64,000 nucleotides of DNA, from positions 1 through 64,000 of the forward strand of contig QBVH01000005.1 in NCBI GenBank assembly GCA_003284445.1. The letters run 5' to 3'. The stretch is from Prochlorococcus sp. AG-311-D23. GTDB lineage: Bacteria > Cyanobacteriota > Cyanobacteriia > PCC-6307 > Cyanobiaceae. The notes beneath the pieces were generated by a model. It did not search any database and had not been told where the DNA came from. It saw nothing but the letters and a program-made list of their open reading frames with translations. Both the position numbers and the translations under genes were made by a program. Shown piece by piece: positions 20,739 through 30,725 of this stretch. Positions within the stretch are counted from its first letter, which is position 1. Every line of letters begins with the position of its first letter.

Positions 20739-21896
20739 TTACGGGCCCGCCTTGCCACTCGTCAAGGCTTCTTGAACCTTATCTTGGCCACGCCATACAG
20801 GAACAGTGAAATAGAAACACGCACCTTCAGTTGGTTTAGAAACTACCCAGATCTTGCCTCCATGAACTTCAACAATTCTTCTACAAACTGAAAGGCCAAT
20901 GCCAAAGCCGGTTGTCTCTTGAGAAGTTTGTGGAAGCCTCACTCGATCAACAAATATTCTTTGTTGCTCTTCTTGGGGGATACCAGGCCCATTATCTCGA
21001 ACAATTACTTCAACCCATTGATTTGTTCTGTGAAGCATTGTTATAAAAATTTCACCTTCGTCATCAGAAAATTTCAAAGCATTTTCAATAAGGTTCAACA
21101 AAACCTGCATCATTCTTCTTTGATCTGCGAAAACGGATGGTAAATCAGTTGGAATATCGGTATTTATTTTTATTTTGCGATTAAGCCATTGCTTTTCAAG
21201 CTCTAGAATTGCTTCAGCAGATATGCTTGCAAGATCAACTTTTTGAGGGTTAAACAACGTCTCCCAGCGAGTACTGCCAACCTCTAATAAGTCCTTAGAA
21301 AGTATTTCAATTTCTTCAAGCCTTCTCTTGAGGACGTCTTGAAACTTATTCATGCTGATTTGACCAAGTTTTTGGCTTTGAAGAGCTAAACCAGCGGCGG
21401 TTAATGGAGTTCTCAATTCATGCGCAACCATTCTCAGGAGGCTTTCTTGCGAATGTATTTTTTTAGTAAGTGTTTCGTTCTCTTGTCTAAGAACTAGGAG
21501 ATCATCCTCAAGAAGAAGTTCTTTTTGTGTTTGATCGGATTCAATTGTTTTGCCTCTAAGACTCACGCCTGTTCGATTGTTTAATCGTTCGTGTTGCCAT
21601 CTTGGAACCCAAGTTTTAACTTGTTCAAAAATTGAACTCCCAGCAAATATTTGTCTAGGCGAAGGTTCTAACTTTATTAGTGCAGGAAGAGCTACTAATC
21701 TATAAAGTTCAAGTAATTCGGGATTATCAGAAGGATCTGAAAAATCTAGAGTGACATTAAATCCACAATCTTCTCTTTCTAAGTATTCAATTAACGAACG
21801 AATATCTCCCCTTGAGAGATGGTGACTAGATGCCACAAGCAACAGTTTTAACTGCCGTCTGTCGTTAGCTTCGGCACTATCCACAGTGTCGAGCAA
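20739..21896 (-). CDS. sasA: SasA-type circadian sensor histidine kinase
   Basis: 385 aa; KaiB-like N-terminal domain ([25 protein letters not shown]), then [21 protein letters not shown]-box and [11 protein letters not shown] / [15 protein letters not shown] / [17 protein letters not shown] ATPase boxes. Confidence 0.93.
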   Translation of the reverse strand: MLDTVDSAEANDRRQLKLLLVASSHHLSRGDIRSLIEYLEREDCGFNVTLDFSDPSDNPELLELYRLVALPALIKLEPSPRQIFAGSSIFEQVKTWVPRWQHERLNNRTGVSLRGKTIESDQTQKELLLEDDLLVLRQENETLTKKIHSQESLLRMVAHELRTPLTAAGLALQSQKLGQISMNKFQDVLKRRLEEIEILSKDLLEVGSTRWETLFNPQKVDLASISAEAILELEKQWLNRKIKINTDIPTDLPSVFADQRRMMQVLLNLIENALKFSDDEGEIFITMLHRTNQWVEVIVRDNGPGIPQEEQQRIFVDRVRLPQTSQETTGFGIGLSVCRRIVEVHGGKIWVVSKPTEGACFYFTVPVWRGQDKVQEALTSGKAGP

Positions 21897-21969
21897 TCTA
21901 AATAATTACGCATACCTTAAGGTAACGAGACACCTTTTAGGTATTAGCTAATAATTAATAGATACACTT

Positions 21970-22551
21970 TTGATTTTTTTTCAGTTCCAGAAAATGGCTA
22001 TTTCTCATACAACTGGTATTGGAAGAACTACAAAATCTTCAGTGGGTATTGATAGACTTAGAATTAATTTTGATAGTAATTTAAGGCGATGGTTTGATCG
22101 AAATATTGGTTTATGGCATTCTAAAAGGCAATATTTTTTTGATGAAGAAAAGGCTATTAATTTGGAAATGTACATAAATATCAGCAAGTTAATTCAAAGT
22201 GATTTGGAATTTGAAAGCTATCGCTTTAATTGGTGGTGCGAAGATCAAAAAGATTTTTTTATTAAAAACCCAACCTATAAAAGTGAGGGAGAAATAACTG
22301 CTCGTCTACAAGGCCATCAATTAATTCGTGATTGTTCTTATTTATCTAATTCTTCAGGCATTTCAAATATTAGGCAAGTGGATGAACATGAGTTGATCTT
22401 TGAGTCTAATTACGATGATTGGCATGTATTAGAACATACGCGCTTAATTGACCAAGATAAATTTAGATCCAGAACTATTTATAGTTGGTTTAATGATAAG
22501 TTGAAAATAGTTGAAAATCACCATGAAATAAGGATTAAGAATCCCAACTAA
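21970..22551 (+). CDS. Possible CpeS/CpcS-like chromophore lyase family protein (about 190 aa)
   Basis: Pattern GLWHSKRQYFF...EMYINISKL...FESYRFNWWCE and later HVLEHTRLID...RTIYSWF resembles CpcS/CpeS lipocalin-type lyases; by eye only. Likely ATG start at about 21994. Confidence 0.45.
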   Translation: MIFFQFQKMAISHTTGIGRTTKSSVGIDRLRINFDSNLRRWFDRNIGLWHSKRQYFFDEEKAINLEMYINISKLIQSDLEFESYRFNWWCEDQKDFFIKNPTYKSEGEITARLQGHQLIRDCSYLSNSSGISNIRQVDEHELIFESNYDDWHVLEHTRLIDQDKFRSRTIYSWFNDKLKIVENHHEIRIKNPN

Positions 22552-22640
22552 TTGGTTGGCAGAAAATTTTGGATTTCCTTAAGCCTAATATTGTATAGTT
22601 TTACTAGCGGTTAGAGAATCTATTTATAGGTTTTTGCTGA

Positions 22641-23111
22641 ATGATGTTTTTGGATCGTCTTTCCTTGAGAAAATTAATTAAATCTTTAACTGAAAAAATT
22701 TTAGCAATCTCATTTTCAACCATTCTTATTTCTTCTTTCACAAGTACTTCTTCTTTAAGCAAAGAAAATAAGCTTGTTAAAGCTAGTCGATCTGACATGC
22801 TTTTATATGGCCAAATTTTTTCAAATTATTTTTGTATTGCTAGAAGATCCAAGGTTAAATTCGATGACGCTATTTCACTTGCTGCAAATAATTTAACTGC
22901 AATCATAATTAATAAACATGGAGGCCTTCTAGAGGAATTAGATGGAAAAACGATAACACCTAACCAATTACTTAATGGATCATCAAATGTAATAGTTGAA
23001 TCGGCTGTATTAACTTGTCCTGAACAGGTACCTGAGAAGATAGAGAGAAAAGTAAGAAAGACTATTGAACAAAGAGCAAAGTCAATTCAGAAAGAAAATA
23101 AAAAGAATTAA
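22641..23111 (+). CDS. Hypothetical protein with N-terminal signal-like segment (156 aa)
   Basis: Hydrophobic N-terminus ILAISFSTILISSFTST, then FCIARRSKVKFDDAISLAANN; no known domain recognised. Confidence 0.65.
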   Translation: MMFLDRLSLRKLIKSLTEKILAISFSTILISSFTSTSSLSKENKLVKASRSDMLLYGQIFSNYFCIARRSKVKFDDAISLAANNLTAIIINKHGGLLEELDGKTITPNQLLNGSSNVIVESAVLTCPEQVPEKIERKVRKTIEQRAKSIQKENKKN

Positions 23112-23163
23112 TCAATTAGTTTTAAAATCGATGTTATTATAGGAATCTAGGAATAAATTCTAT

Positions 23164-25794
23164 ATGAAAGAAAATATATCTACAAGATCAACAAAATTAT
23201 CAGATTATATAGCTTATCCTTTCCTGATACCAAAAGTAAATTTAGATTTTAATATATTTGAAGATGAAGTTGTTGTCCAATCTTCATTTTGTGTAAAGCC
23301 AAAGTTAGAAGAACCAACTAAACTTATTCTTAAGGGTGTTGAAATCGACTTACTTTCAATTTCTATTGATGGTAGAGAACTAGACTCAGGAAAATATAGT
23401 CTTTCAAATCAAGATTTAGTTATTCATAATCCTCCAATACATACATTTGAATTAAATATTAAATCAAGGATTGACCCATTTAAAAATACATCATTAGAAG
23501 GTTTGTATTCGAGCTGTGGAATGTTGGCTACGCAGTGTGAAGCAGAAGGTTTTAGAAGAATATGTTTTCATCCTGATAGACCAGATATTTTAAGTAAGTA
23601 CACAGTCAGGATTGAATCTGATATAAATTCATACCCAATACTATTATCAAATGGTAATAAGAAATATGGTAATAAATTAAGTTCAAATGGAAATAGACAT
23701 GAAATTATATGGGAGGATCCTTTTCCTAAGCCATCCTATTTATTTGCTTTAGTCGCTGGTAAATTAAGCTCAGTCTCGGATAAATATCTTACTAAGACAG
23801 GAAGGTCGATTGATATTAAAATATATGTTGAAAATGGCGATGAAAAATATACAAAACATGCTATAGATTCTTTAAAAAAAGCAATGAAATGGGATGAGGA
23901 TGTATATGGGCTTGAGTATGATTTAGATGAATATAAGATTGTTGCTGTGCGACATTTTAATATGGGTGCAATGGAAAATAAGGGTTTAAATATTTTTAAT
24001 TCAAAGTTGGTCTTAGCAGACTCAATGACTGCTACTGATGATGAATTAGAAAGAGTTGAAAGTGTAATAGCACATGAGTATTTTCATAATTGGACTGGTA
24101 ATAGAATTACTTGCCGTGATTGGTTTCAGCTCTCTTTAAAGGAAGGACTTACAGTTTTTAGAGATCAATCATTTACAGCAGATCTTCATAGCTCTGGACT
24201 AAAAAGAATAGAGGATGTTTCCTTCCTTAGGAATTTTCAATTTGCTGAAGATAATGGCCCTACCTCTCATGCGGTGAAGCCTAAAGAGTATGTAGCGATC
24301 GATAATTTTTATACAACAACAATATATGAGAAGGGTGCTGAGGTGATAAGAATGCTTGAGCTATTGCTAGGAAAAGAAAAGTTTTTTAGAGGAATTAATC
24401 TCTATATTAAAACTTTTGATGGTAGTGCCGCTACAACTGAGGATTTTATTAATTCATTAATAAAAGGTGCTTATTTGGAAGAAAAAAACTGTCCTTTTGA
24501 TTTAGAAAAATTTCTTAATTGGTATTATAAATCAGGCACTCCAAAAGTTCTTATAAATCAATCTTGGGATTCAAAAAATTCAATTTTAAATGTCTCTTTT
24601 GAGCAGAAAATAGATAGCGAAAAAAATAGTGAAAATACGGAAATGGTTATTCCAATTCTTTATTCTTGCTATAGCAGAGAAAAAGGTGCTCTTCCTATAG
24701 CTGAGGATAATTTATTTATTTTAGATAAAAATAAGAAGAATCTAAAAATAAATACTCTCCCAGGTGAGAAAGAAGCCCCAGTTTTATCACTTTTTAGACG
24801 ATTTTCTTCACCTGTTGTTTGGGAATCTGATTTGCTTATAGATGACTATCTGTTCCTTTTCTTAAATGATAATGATTATTTTTCTAGGTGGGAGTCTGGT
24901 CAGTATTTGATGCGTGAAGTTTTGAAAAATAGGCTTTGCAATAAAGCCAATTATTCATTGGAAGATAGGTTTATTAATGCTATTAAACAAACCATAAAAT
25001 CTTTAGAAATTAAGGATCCTTTTTTCTTAGCAACTCTTATTACAATACCTGGTTTTGCAGAATTGGAATCCTTGTTAAAAAAAGTTGATCCAATAAGAAT
25101 TTATAGAGAGTCTATAGATTTCCAAGTTTTAATTGGTAATGAAGTTCTTCAAGAGCTGAGAATAATAGCTAAAAATTTATTAATTAATATTGATCATCAA
25201 TGGCCAATGGGTAAAGGAGAGAGAAAACTATTAGGAACTTTATGGTTCTATTTATCTCTTGCTGGCGATAGAAATGTGCAAAGAAATTGTGTTGAATCAA
25301 TTAGCCATTCTTCAATGACAATATCAAGGGCGGCTTTAGGTGCATTAAAGCCACTCGATAACACTTTGACCGATGAAGCTTCTAATTTGTTTTATAACCT
25401 TTGGAAAGAAAATCCAGTGGTCTTAGACTCATGGTTTGCTTATGAGGCCTCAAGACCTCATAAGCGAGGAATTGATATGATTGAAAAATTACTTTCACAT
25501 TCTAAATTTGATTGGAAGGCTCCAAATGCCATAAGAGCTGTTCTCGGCGGATTTAGTAAAAATATTGATTTATTTCATTCTCTAGATGGACAAGGTTATT
25601 TATTTATGGCTGATAAATTAATTGAGGTAGATAAAATTAATCCAATAACGGCTTCAAGAATGGTGAAAATTTTTAGTAAATGGAAAACTTACATAGATAA
25701 AAATAAGGAAGGAATGTATGAATCATTACTAAAATTAAACAATGCAAATTTATCTTCTAATACAAGAGAAGTAGTGGAACTGATTTTGAAGTAA
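23164..25794 (+). CDS. pepN: Aminopeptidase N (M1 family metallopeptidase)
   Basis: 876 aa; FNMGAMENKGLNIFNSK (GAMEN) and VIAHEYFHNWTGNRITCRDWFQLSLKEGLTVFRDQ (HEXXH-18-E). Confidence 0.97.
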   Translation: MKENISTRSTKLSDYIAYPFLIPKVNLDFNIFEDEVVVQSSFCVKPKLEEPTKLILKGVEIDLLSISIDGRELDSGKYSLSNQDLVIHNPPIHTFELNIKSRIDPFKNTSLEGLYSSCGMLATQCEAEGFRRICFHPDRPDILSKYTVRIESDINSYPILLSNGNKKYGNKLSSNGNRHEIIWEDPFPKPSYLFALVAGKLSSVSDKYLTKTGRSIDIKIYVENGDEKYTKHAIDSLKKAMKWDEDVYGLEYDLDEYKIVAVRHFNMGAMENKGLNIFNSKLVLADSMTATDDELERVESVIAHEYFHNWTGNRITCRDWFQLSLKEGLTVFRDQSFTADLHSSGLKRIEDVSFLRNFQFAEDNGPTSHAVKPKEYVAIDNFYTTTIYEKGAEVIRMLELLLGKEKFFRGINLYIKTFDGSAATTEDFINSLIKGAYLEEKNCPFDLEKFLNWYYKSGTPKVLINQSWDSKNSILNVSFEQKIDSEKNSENTEMVIPILYSCYSREKGALPIAEDNLFILDKNKKNLKINTLPGEKEAPVLSLFRRFSSPVVWESDLLIDDYLFLFLNDNDYFSRWESGQYLMREVLKNRLCNKANYSLEDRFINAIKQTIKSLEIKDPFFLATLITIPGFAELESLLKKVDPIRIYRESIDFQVLIGNEVLQELRIIAKNLLINIDHQWPMGKGERKLLGTLWFYLSLAGDRNVQRNCVESISHSSMTISRAALGALKPLDNTLTDEASNLFYNLWKENPVVLDSWFAYEASRPHKRGIDMIEKLLSHSKFDWKAPNAIRAVLGGFSKNIDLFHSLDGQGYLFMADKLIEVDKINPITASRMVKIFSKWKTYIDKNKEGMYESLLKLNNANLSSNTREVVELILK

Positions 25795-25804
25795 ATTTAA
25801 AAAT

Positions 25805-26800
25805 TTATCTGAACATTGAGCTAACAGAACTTTCTTCATGAATTCTCCAAATAGCTTCTCCAAGCATATTTGCAACTGATAAGACATTCAATTGTGAGAA
25901 ATCTAAATTACTTGGAACAGGAATACTATTAGTAACAATAACTTGTTCAAAAAGGCCTTCTTTTGAAAGTCTCGCGTAGGCAGGGGGAGAGAAAACAGCA
26001 TGAGATGCACATGCAATAACTTTTTTAGCTCCCTCTTTCCTAAGTAATTCAGCTCCTGCACAAATAGTACCTCCAGTGTCAATCATGTCATCAATCAATA
26101 TTGCAGTTTTGCCAGAGACTTCTCCAATGACTGTAAGGCTTTCGGCAACATTGTGTCCTGAGCGACGTTTATCAATGATGGCTAGAGGTGAGTCCTTCAT
26201 TTGCTTAGCAAAAGCTCTGGCTCTGGCTACACCACCTACATCCGGCGAGACAACTACGATTTCATCAAGCTTCATAGTTGATAGATAATCAACTAAAACA
26301 GGTGAACCATATATGTGATCGCAGGGGATATCGAAATAACCTTGGATTTGTGCGGAATGTAAGTCCATGGCGAGAACTCTATCTACTCCTGATTTGACAA
26401 GAATATTTGCGGTTAGCTTTGCAGTTATTGACTCTCTACCTGCTGTCTTTCTGTCTGCTCTGGCGTAACCAAAATATGGAATTACAGCTGTAATTTGTCT
26501 GGCAGAGGCTCTTTTACAAGCATCCACCATGATCATAAGCTCCATTAAACTGTCATTAACAGGAGCACAGGTTGGTTGTATTAGAAAAACATCACATCCT
26601 CTAATTGATTGCTGGATTTGAACATAGAGCTCTCCATCTGCAAACCTTTTTGAAACTAGAGGTACATTGGTTACCCCCATATAGGTCGCAATTTCTTTTG
26701 CTAGTGCTGTATTGGATGTCCCACTAATCAATCTGAGTCTATTAGTGTCATGCTCGAGACTAGTAGGCTCAGGATTCGCTGCAGTAATAAAACTGGTCAC
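25805..26800 (-). CDS. prs: Ribose-phosphate pyrophosphokinase
   Basis: 331 aa; RFADGELYVQIQQSIRGCDVFLIQP, VLAMDLHSAQIQGYFDIPCDHIYGSP, VVSPDVGGVARARAFAK, AILIDDMIDTGGTICAGA. Confidence 0.97.
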   Translation of the reverse strand: MTSFITAANPEPTSLEHDTNRLRLISGTSNTALAKEIATYMGVTNVPLVSKRFADGELYVQIQQSIRGCDVFLIQPTCAPVNDSLMELMIMVDACKRASARQITAVIPYFGYARADRKTAGRESITAKLTANILVKSGVDRVLAMDLHSAQIQGYFDIPCDHIYGSPVLVDYLSTMKLDEIVVVSPDVGGVARARAFAKQMKDSPLAIIDKRRSGHNVAESLTVIGEVSGKTAILIDDMIDTGGTICAGAELLRKEGAKKVIACASHAVFSPPAYARLSKEGLFEQVIVTNSIPVPSNLDFSQLNVLSVANMLGEAIWRIHEESSVSSMFR

Positions 26801-27404
26801 GGTTCCACAACAAGCAGTAAATGATATTTACTAATCTACCTTTATGTTGAGACATGATCAGATAAAAGGTTTTTTATATTTTTTCTTTTAAGACTAAATT
26901 TGTATGTTTTGAACTGGGAATCATTGGCCTGCCTTTTGTTTGGGGTGGCTATGTGAAAGTAATCTCTTCTGAAGAATTTTCTTTTGAAAACATTAATAAT
27001 TTGACTTCAGGTAAAGGCTTAAAGATTTTTAACGGTGATTTTTTCGAAAACACACAGTTAGAGAGAGCTTGATTTATGTAATTGGGGCTTTACAATCAAG
27101 AGTTAGTTTGGAATGAAAAAATATAAAGTCTCAAATTAATTCTTCCCTCACTTGGATGGGTTACTTCAAAATCTTATTAAACGGTTCATCTAAATAATAC
27201 TATCGTTGGAAAGAAATGCTTTAAGGATCTTGTTTTAAATAAAAACAAATTTATTTTATAAATTAAATTTTATATGATTAATTAATTTTTTTATTTTTTT
27301 GAGATTTAAGAAAAAGATTTCCATCTAATATGGAATTCATTTTGAATTTAATAAAAAAATAGCTTTATTAGTATTTCTTTCCTATTTTTAAGAGATAACA
27401 AAAA

Positions 27405-28907
27405 GTGAAATTGGAAAGAAATTCAGGAATCCTGCTTCATCCAACCTCATTACCTGATAGTCCTGTCTGCGGTAGTTTCGGTAAACCTGCTCGAGAATGG
27501 CTTAATGAACTTGCTGCCTCTGGAATAGGTGTTTGGCAATTTTTACCTCTTGCTCCTACTGATTCATTTGGATCTCCGTATAGCTCTCCATCAGGTTTTG
27601 CTTTCAACCCATGGTTCCTTGATCAAAATGATTTGGTGAGGGACGGATTCTTAGCTAATAATCTGGAAGATTTTTCTTCTGCAAATGATTGTTTTGAAAA
27701 TAAAGTTGATTTTCAATTAGCAAATTCAAAAGTTAAGTCCTTACGTTTTTCTTTGGTTGATTATTGGGATAAACAGAATAGAACTATTCAAGAAGAATTT
27801 GAAATATGGCGCTCAAAACAATTTTGGTTAGATGACCATTCCATATTTATGGAACTAAAGATTCAAAACAATGATCTTCCATGGTGGAAATGGCCAGATG
27901 AATATGCAGATCGGGATAAGAAAGAATTAGAAAATTGGAAAAAAAATAACCAAAGAGAATTATTAGGCCATAATCTTCTTCAGTGGCATTTAGACAGGCA
28001 GTGGAAATCAATCAGAGCGCTTGCGAAAAATCTAGGAATTTTTTTATTTGGAGATGTCCCTTTTTATGTTTCAAAAGATAGCGCTGATGTATGGAGTAAT
28101 CGATCATTATTTTCAATTTTAACTAATTCAGATACATTCCTTCAAAGTGGTGTCCCTCCTGATTATTTTTCTGAAACTGGTCAGCTTTGGGGGAACCCTG
28201 TTTATCGTTGGAGTAGGCACAAAGCAACTAAATATAGATGGTGGAGAAAAAGAATTTCAAGACATCTAGAACAGGTTGATTTTTTACGCCTTGATCATTT
28301 TCGAGCGCTCGAAGCTTTTTGGGCAATTCCCGGTAAAGATAAAACAGCTGAGAATGGAATTTGGTTGCCCTCTCCAGGAAAAGAGATACTAACTTTAATC
28401 AAAAAAGATTGCGGCGGCTCACTCCCTTTAGTTGCTGAGGATTTAGGTCTCATAACCTCAAAAGTTGAAAAGTTACGTGATGATTATGAATTAGCAGGAA
28501 TGAAGATACTTCAATTTGCTTTTGATGGAAATTTAGAAAATCCTTATTTGCCAGAGAATATTAAAAAAGAGAATTGGATTGTTTATACGGGGACTCATGA
28601 TAATTCAACTTCACTTGGCTGGTGGAGAGAAATGGATCAAGGTAGAAAAGAACAAATCAGAGAAAGGATTTTTGATTATGAAAATTTCACTTCTTGGGAA
28701 TTGATTCGAATAGGAATGGAAACCAAAGCTAAATTATTTGTAGCACCTATGCAAGATTTATTAAATCTTGATGATAGCTGTCGACTAAATAAACCTGGCA
28801 CATTAGAAAATAATTGGTCATGGAGATTACCGAGAAATGATTTAAATATTAGAGATGCTTTGAAAAAATATGGTGATTTAGCTAAAGCAAATAAAAGAAT
28901 AAATTAA
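27405..28907 (+). CDS. malQ: 4-alpha-glucanotransferase
   Basis: 500 aa; GILLHPTSLPDSPVCGSFG, WQFLPLAPTDSFGSPYSSPSGFAFNP, LFGDVPFYVSKDSADVW, RLDHFRALEAFWAIP, YTGTHDNSTSLGWW. Confidence 0.96.
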   Translation: MKLERNSGILLHPTSLPDSPVCGSFGKPAREWLNELAASGIGVWQFLPLAPTDSFGSPYSSPSGFAFNPWFLDQNDLVRDGFLANNLEDFSSANDCFENKVDFQLANSKVKSLRFSLVDYWDKQNRTIQEEFEIWRSKQFWLDDHSIFMELKIQNNDLPWWKWPDEYADRDKKELENWKKNNQRELLGHNLLQWHLDRQWKSIRALAKNLGIFLFGDVPFYVSKDSADVWSNRSLFSILTNSDTFLQSGVPPDYFSETGQLWGNPVYRWSRHKATKYRWWRKRISRHLEQVDFLRLDHFRALEAFWAIPGKDKTAENGIWLPSPGKEILTLIKKDCGGSLPLVAEDLGLITSKVEKLRDDYELAGMKILQFAFDGNLENPYLPENIKKENWIVYTGTHDNSTSLGWWREMDQGRKEQIRERIFDYENFTSWELIRIGMETKAKLFVAPMQDLLNLDDSCRLNKPGTLENNWSWRLPRNDLNIRDALKKYGDLAKANKRIN

Positions 28908-29437
28908 TTTTCTTTTTGCTTATTAATTATATTTTCATCTTCTATAAGACTCTTTTCTATAATAATGGGTTCTGTGGAAATACTATTTGTTTTTATAAGA
29001 TATTTTTGCTGACTATTAAGAGCTAGTATTGATAAAAGCATTATGATGGAATAAAATAGGCTTCCAATCCAGCTATTAAGAAAGTCTATATTTATAAAAT
29101 TAAACTTAAATCTAGACATAGTATTAATAGTACCTTTTTGTGTTGATAAACCATTTAAACTTCCTCTCTCTAAATTGAGCTTAAGCTCAAGAGTTTTGAT
29201 CATTGATGTTAAATAGGTTTTTTCTGGTAAATACTTTTCCCATCCATTTTCAATAGCTATTAGTACATTCCTTGAAATTTTGGTCTCTTTTGAAAGTGTC
29301 TCTAATGAAATTCCAACTTTCATTCTTTGAGTTTTAAATAAATTAATTGCCTCTAAAAATTCATTGTCAGCGTGAGGTTTATCTTTAGAAACAGATAAGC
29401 CTGATGAGGATTTTTTAAAGGGAAATTTTAATGCCAT
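28904..29437 (-). CDS. RodZ-like helix-turn-helix protein with a single TM segment
   Basis: 177 aa; FKTQRMKVGISLETLSKETKISRNVLIAIENGWEKYLPEKTYLTSMIKTLE (HTH_25-like), then a TM near SLFYSIIMLLSILAL. Confidence 0.7.
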   Translation of the reverse strand: MALKFPFKKSSSGLSVSKDKPHADNEFLEAINLFKTQRMKVGISLETLSKETKISRNVLIAIENGWEKYLPEKTYLTSMIKTLELKLNLERGSLNGLSTQKGTINTMSRFKFNFINIDFLNSWIGSLFYSIIMLLSILALNSQQKYLIKTNSISTEPIIIEKSLIEDENIINKQKEN

Positions 29438-29452
29438 AAAAGATAAATATTT

Positions 29453-30166
29453 TTAATTAATAATTGAAATACATTCCTTTGTCTTTAGCTTTCGCCACTT
29501 ACCTTCTTGTAGGCCATTTAAATTTGTATTTGAGAACGATATTCTTTGCAAATCTTGAACTTTATGTCCAAGAAGAGTTGCTTTTTTGCGAATTTGTCGA
29601 TTTCGGATCTCTTTTATAATCACTTTAAGAAGAGTATTTCGATTAACTCTATCCAAAACTTCTATCCTTGCTGGCATTGTTATTTTGTCATCAAGTAAAA
29701 TGCCTCTTCTCCAATGATCTAATATTAATTGGTTTGGCTGACCAGTTACCCAATCTAGATAAATTTTTGTGTGGGAGTATTTGGATTGTGTAAGCCTTAA
29801 GTTAAGTCTCCATTATTGGTAAGCAGAATTGCTCCTCAGCTATCAAATTCTAAACTTCAAACAAGGATGAATCCCACAACGTAAATATGATGGGAGAAAA
29901 CTTAAAATTGTATTCCTTCTATGATTATCTTGGCAGCTAGATATGACTCCTTAGGGTTTATTTAGTAGAAAAAATTTATGGTTTAGCTTCGTTGGTAAAT
30001 CTTTCCCGTCGACTAAAATACGATCTAAGTAAGTATCTGCTTTCTCTTCAAGAATAGCTTGACTTCCATTCAATTTGACTCTGCTTTGTTTTATTGGTAA
30101 GTTAGCTTTCCTTCTTGATAAAATACCAGATCTAGATATTATCTTTTGTAATCTAATTAGTGAAAT
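29453..30166 (-). pseudogene. Decayed RsuA/RluB-family 16S/23S rRNA pseudouridine synthase
   Basis: Minus-strand frames read ISLIRLQKIISRSGILSRRKAN..., LNKP*GVISSC (TAA at 29951-29953), then frame-shifted EFDS*GAILLTNNGDLT, then YSHTKIYLDWVTGQPNQLILDHWRRGILLDDKITMPARIEVLDRVNRNTLLKVIIKEIRNRQIRKKATLLGHKVQDLQRI. The ORF track keeps only the last 74 aa (29453-29677). Confidence 0.92.
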
Positions 30167-30231
30167 TATTGCTAATCTACATTCAATATTATTTGAACTC
30201 TTTCAAAAAAAGTAGATAGAATCAAATTTAA

Positions 30232-30690
30232 TTAGAAAAAATCATCTATTTCTTTAACTGTTCCTGTTTTTACTTGGATTAACAAATCTTTAATGGCTTT
30301 CCACATGCTTATACCAAAAAGAATTGAGATTAATGAAGAAAATATCAGAGATTTTATTATAGAAAAGTTTATAATGCTTAATGCGCTTACGAAAATAATT
30401 GTTAGACCCGTGAAAAATGAAAACCAACTAGATATTGTTCTTGGGTCCTCTAGCGGTATGGGAGATATCTTTTGTGTTGACCATTTATTTAGTTTTGATT
30501 TCATAATGTCTGCAAAAATCAATCCAGACATTAAACAAATAAAGGCACCGCAAGAAAGCCAAAAAATTGGATCTTCAATTGGTTTTATTTGTTGATAATC
30601 GGAAATGAATTCATCTAGACTTTGTAAATTTGCATCATCTAAACTGACTGCAATAAATGTGATTATATTTTGAATACTACTAGTTAGCAT
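30232..30690 (-). CDS. Hypothetical membrane protein (152 aa)
   Basis: Three hydrophobic segments (PIFWLSCGAFICLMSGLIFA, SSWFSFFTGLTIIFVSALSI, SLIFSSLISILFGISMW). Confidence 0.65.
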   Translation of the reverse strand: MLTSSIQNIITFIAVSLDDANLQSLDEFISDYQQIKPIEDPIFWLSCGAFICLMSGLIFADIMKSKLNKWSTQKISPIPLEDPRTISSWFSFFTGLTIIFVSALSIINFSIIKSLIFSSLISILFGISMWKAIKDLLIQVKTGTVKEIDDFF

Positions 30691-30725
30691 GCTTTTTGAT
30701 TTTAATTATATTTTATCAAAATCAT

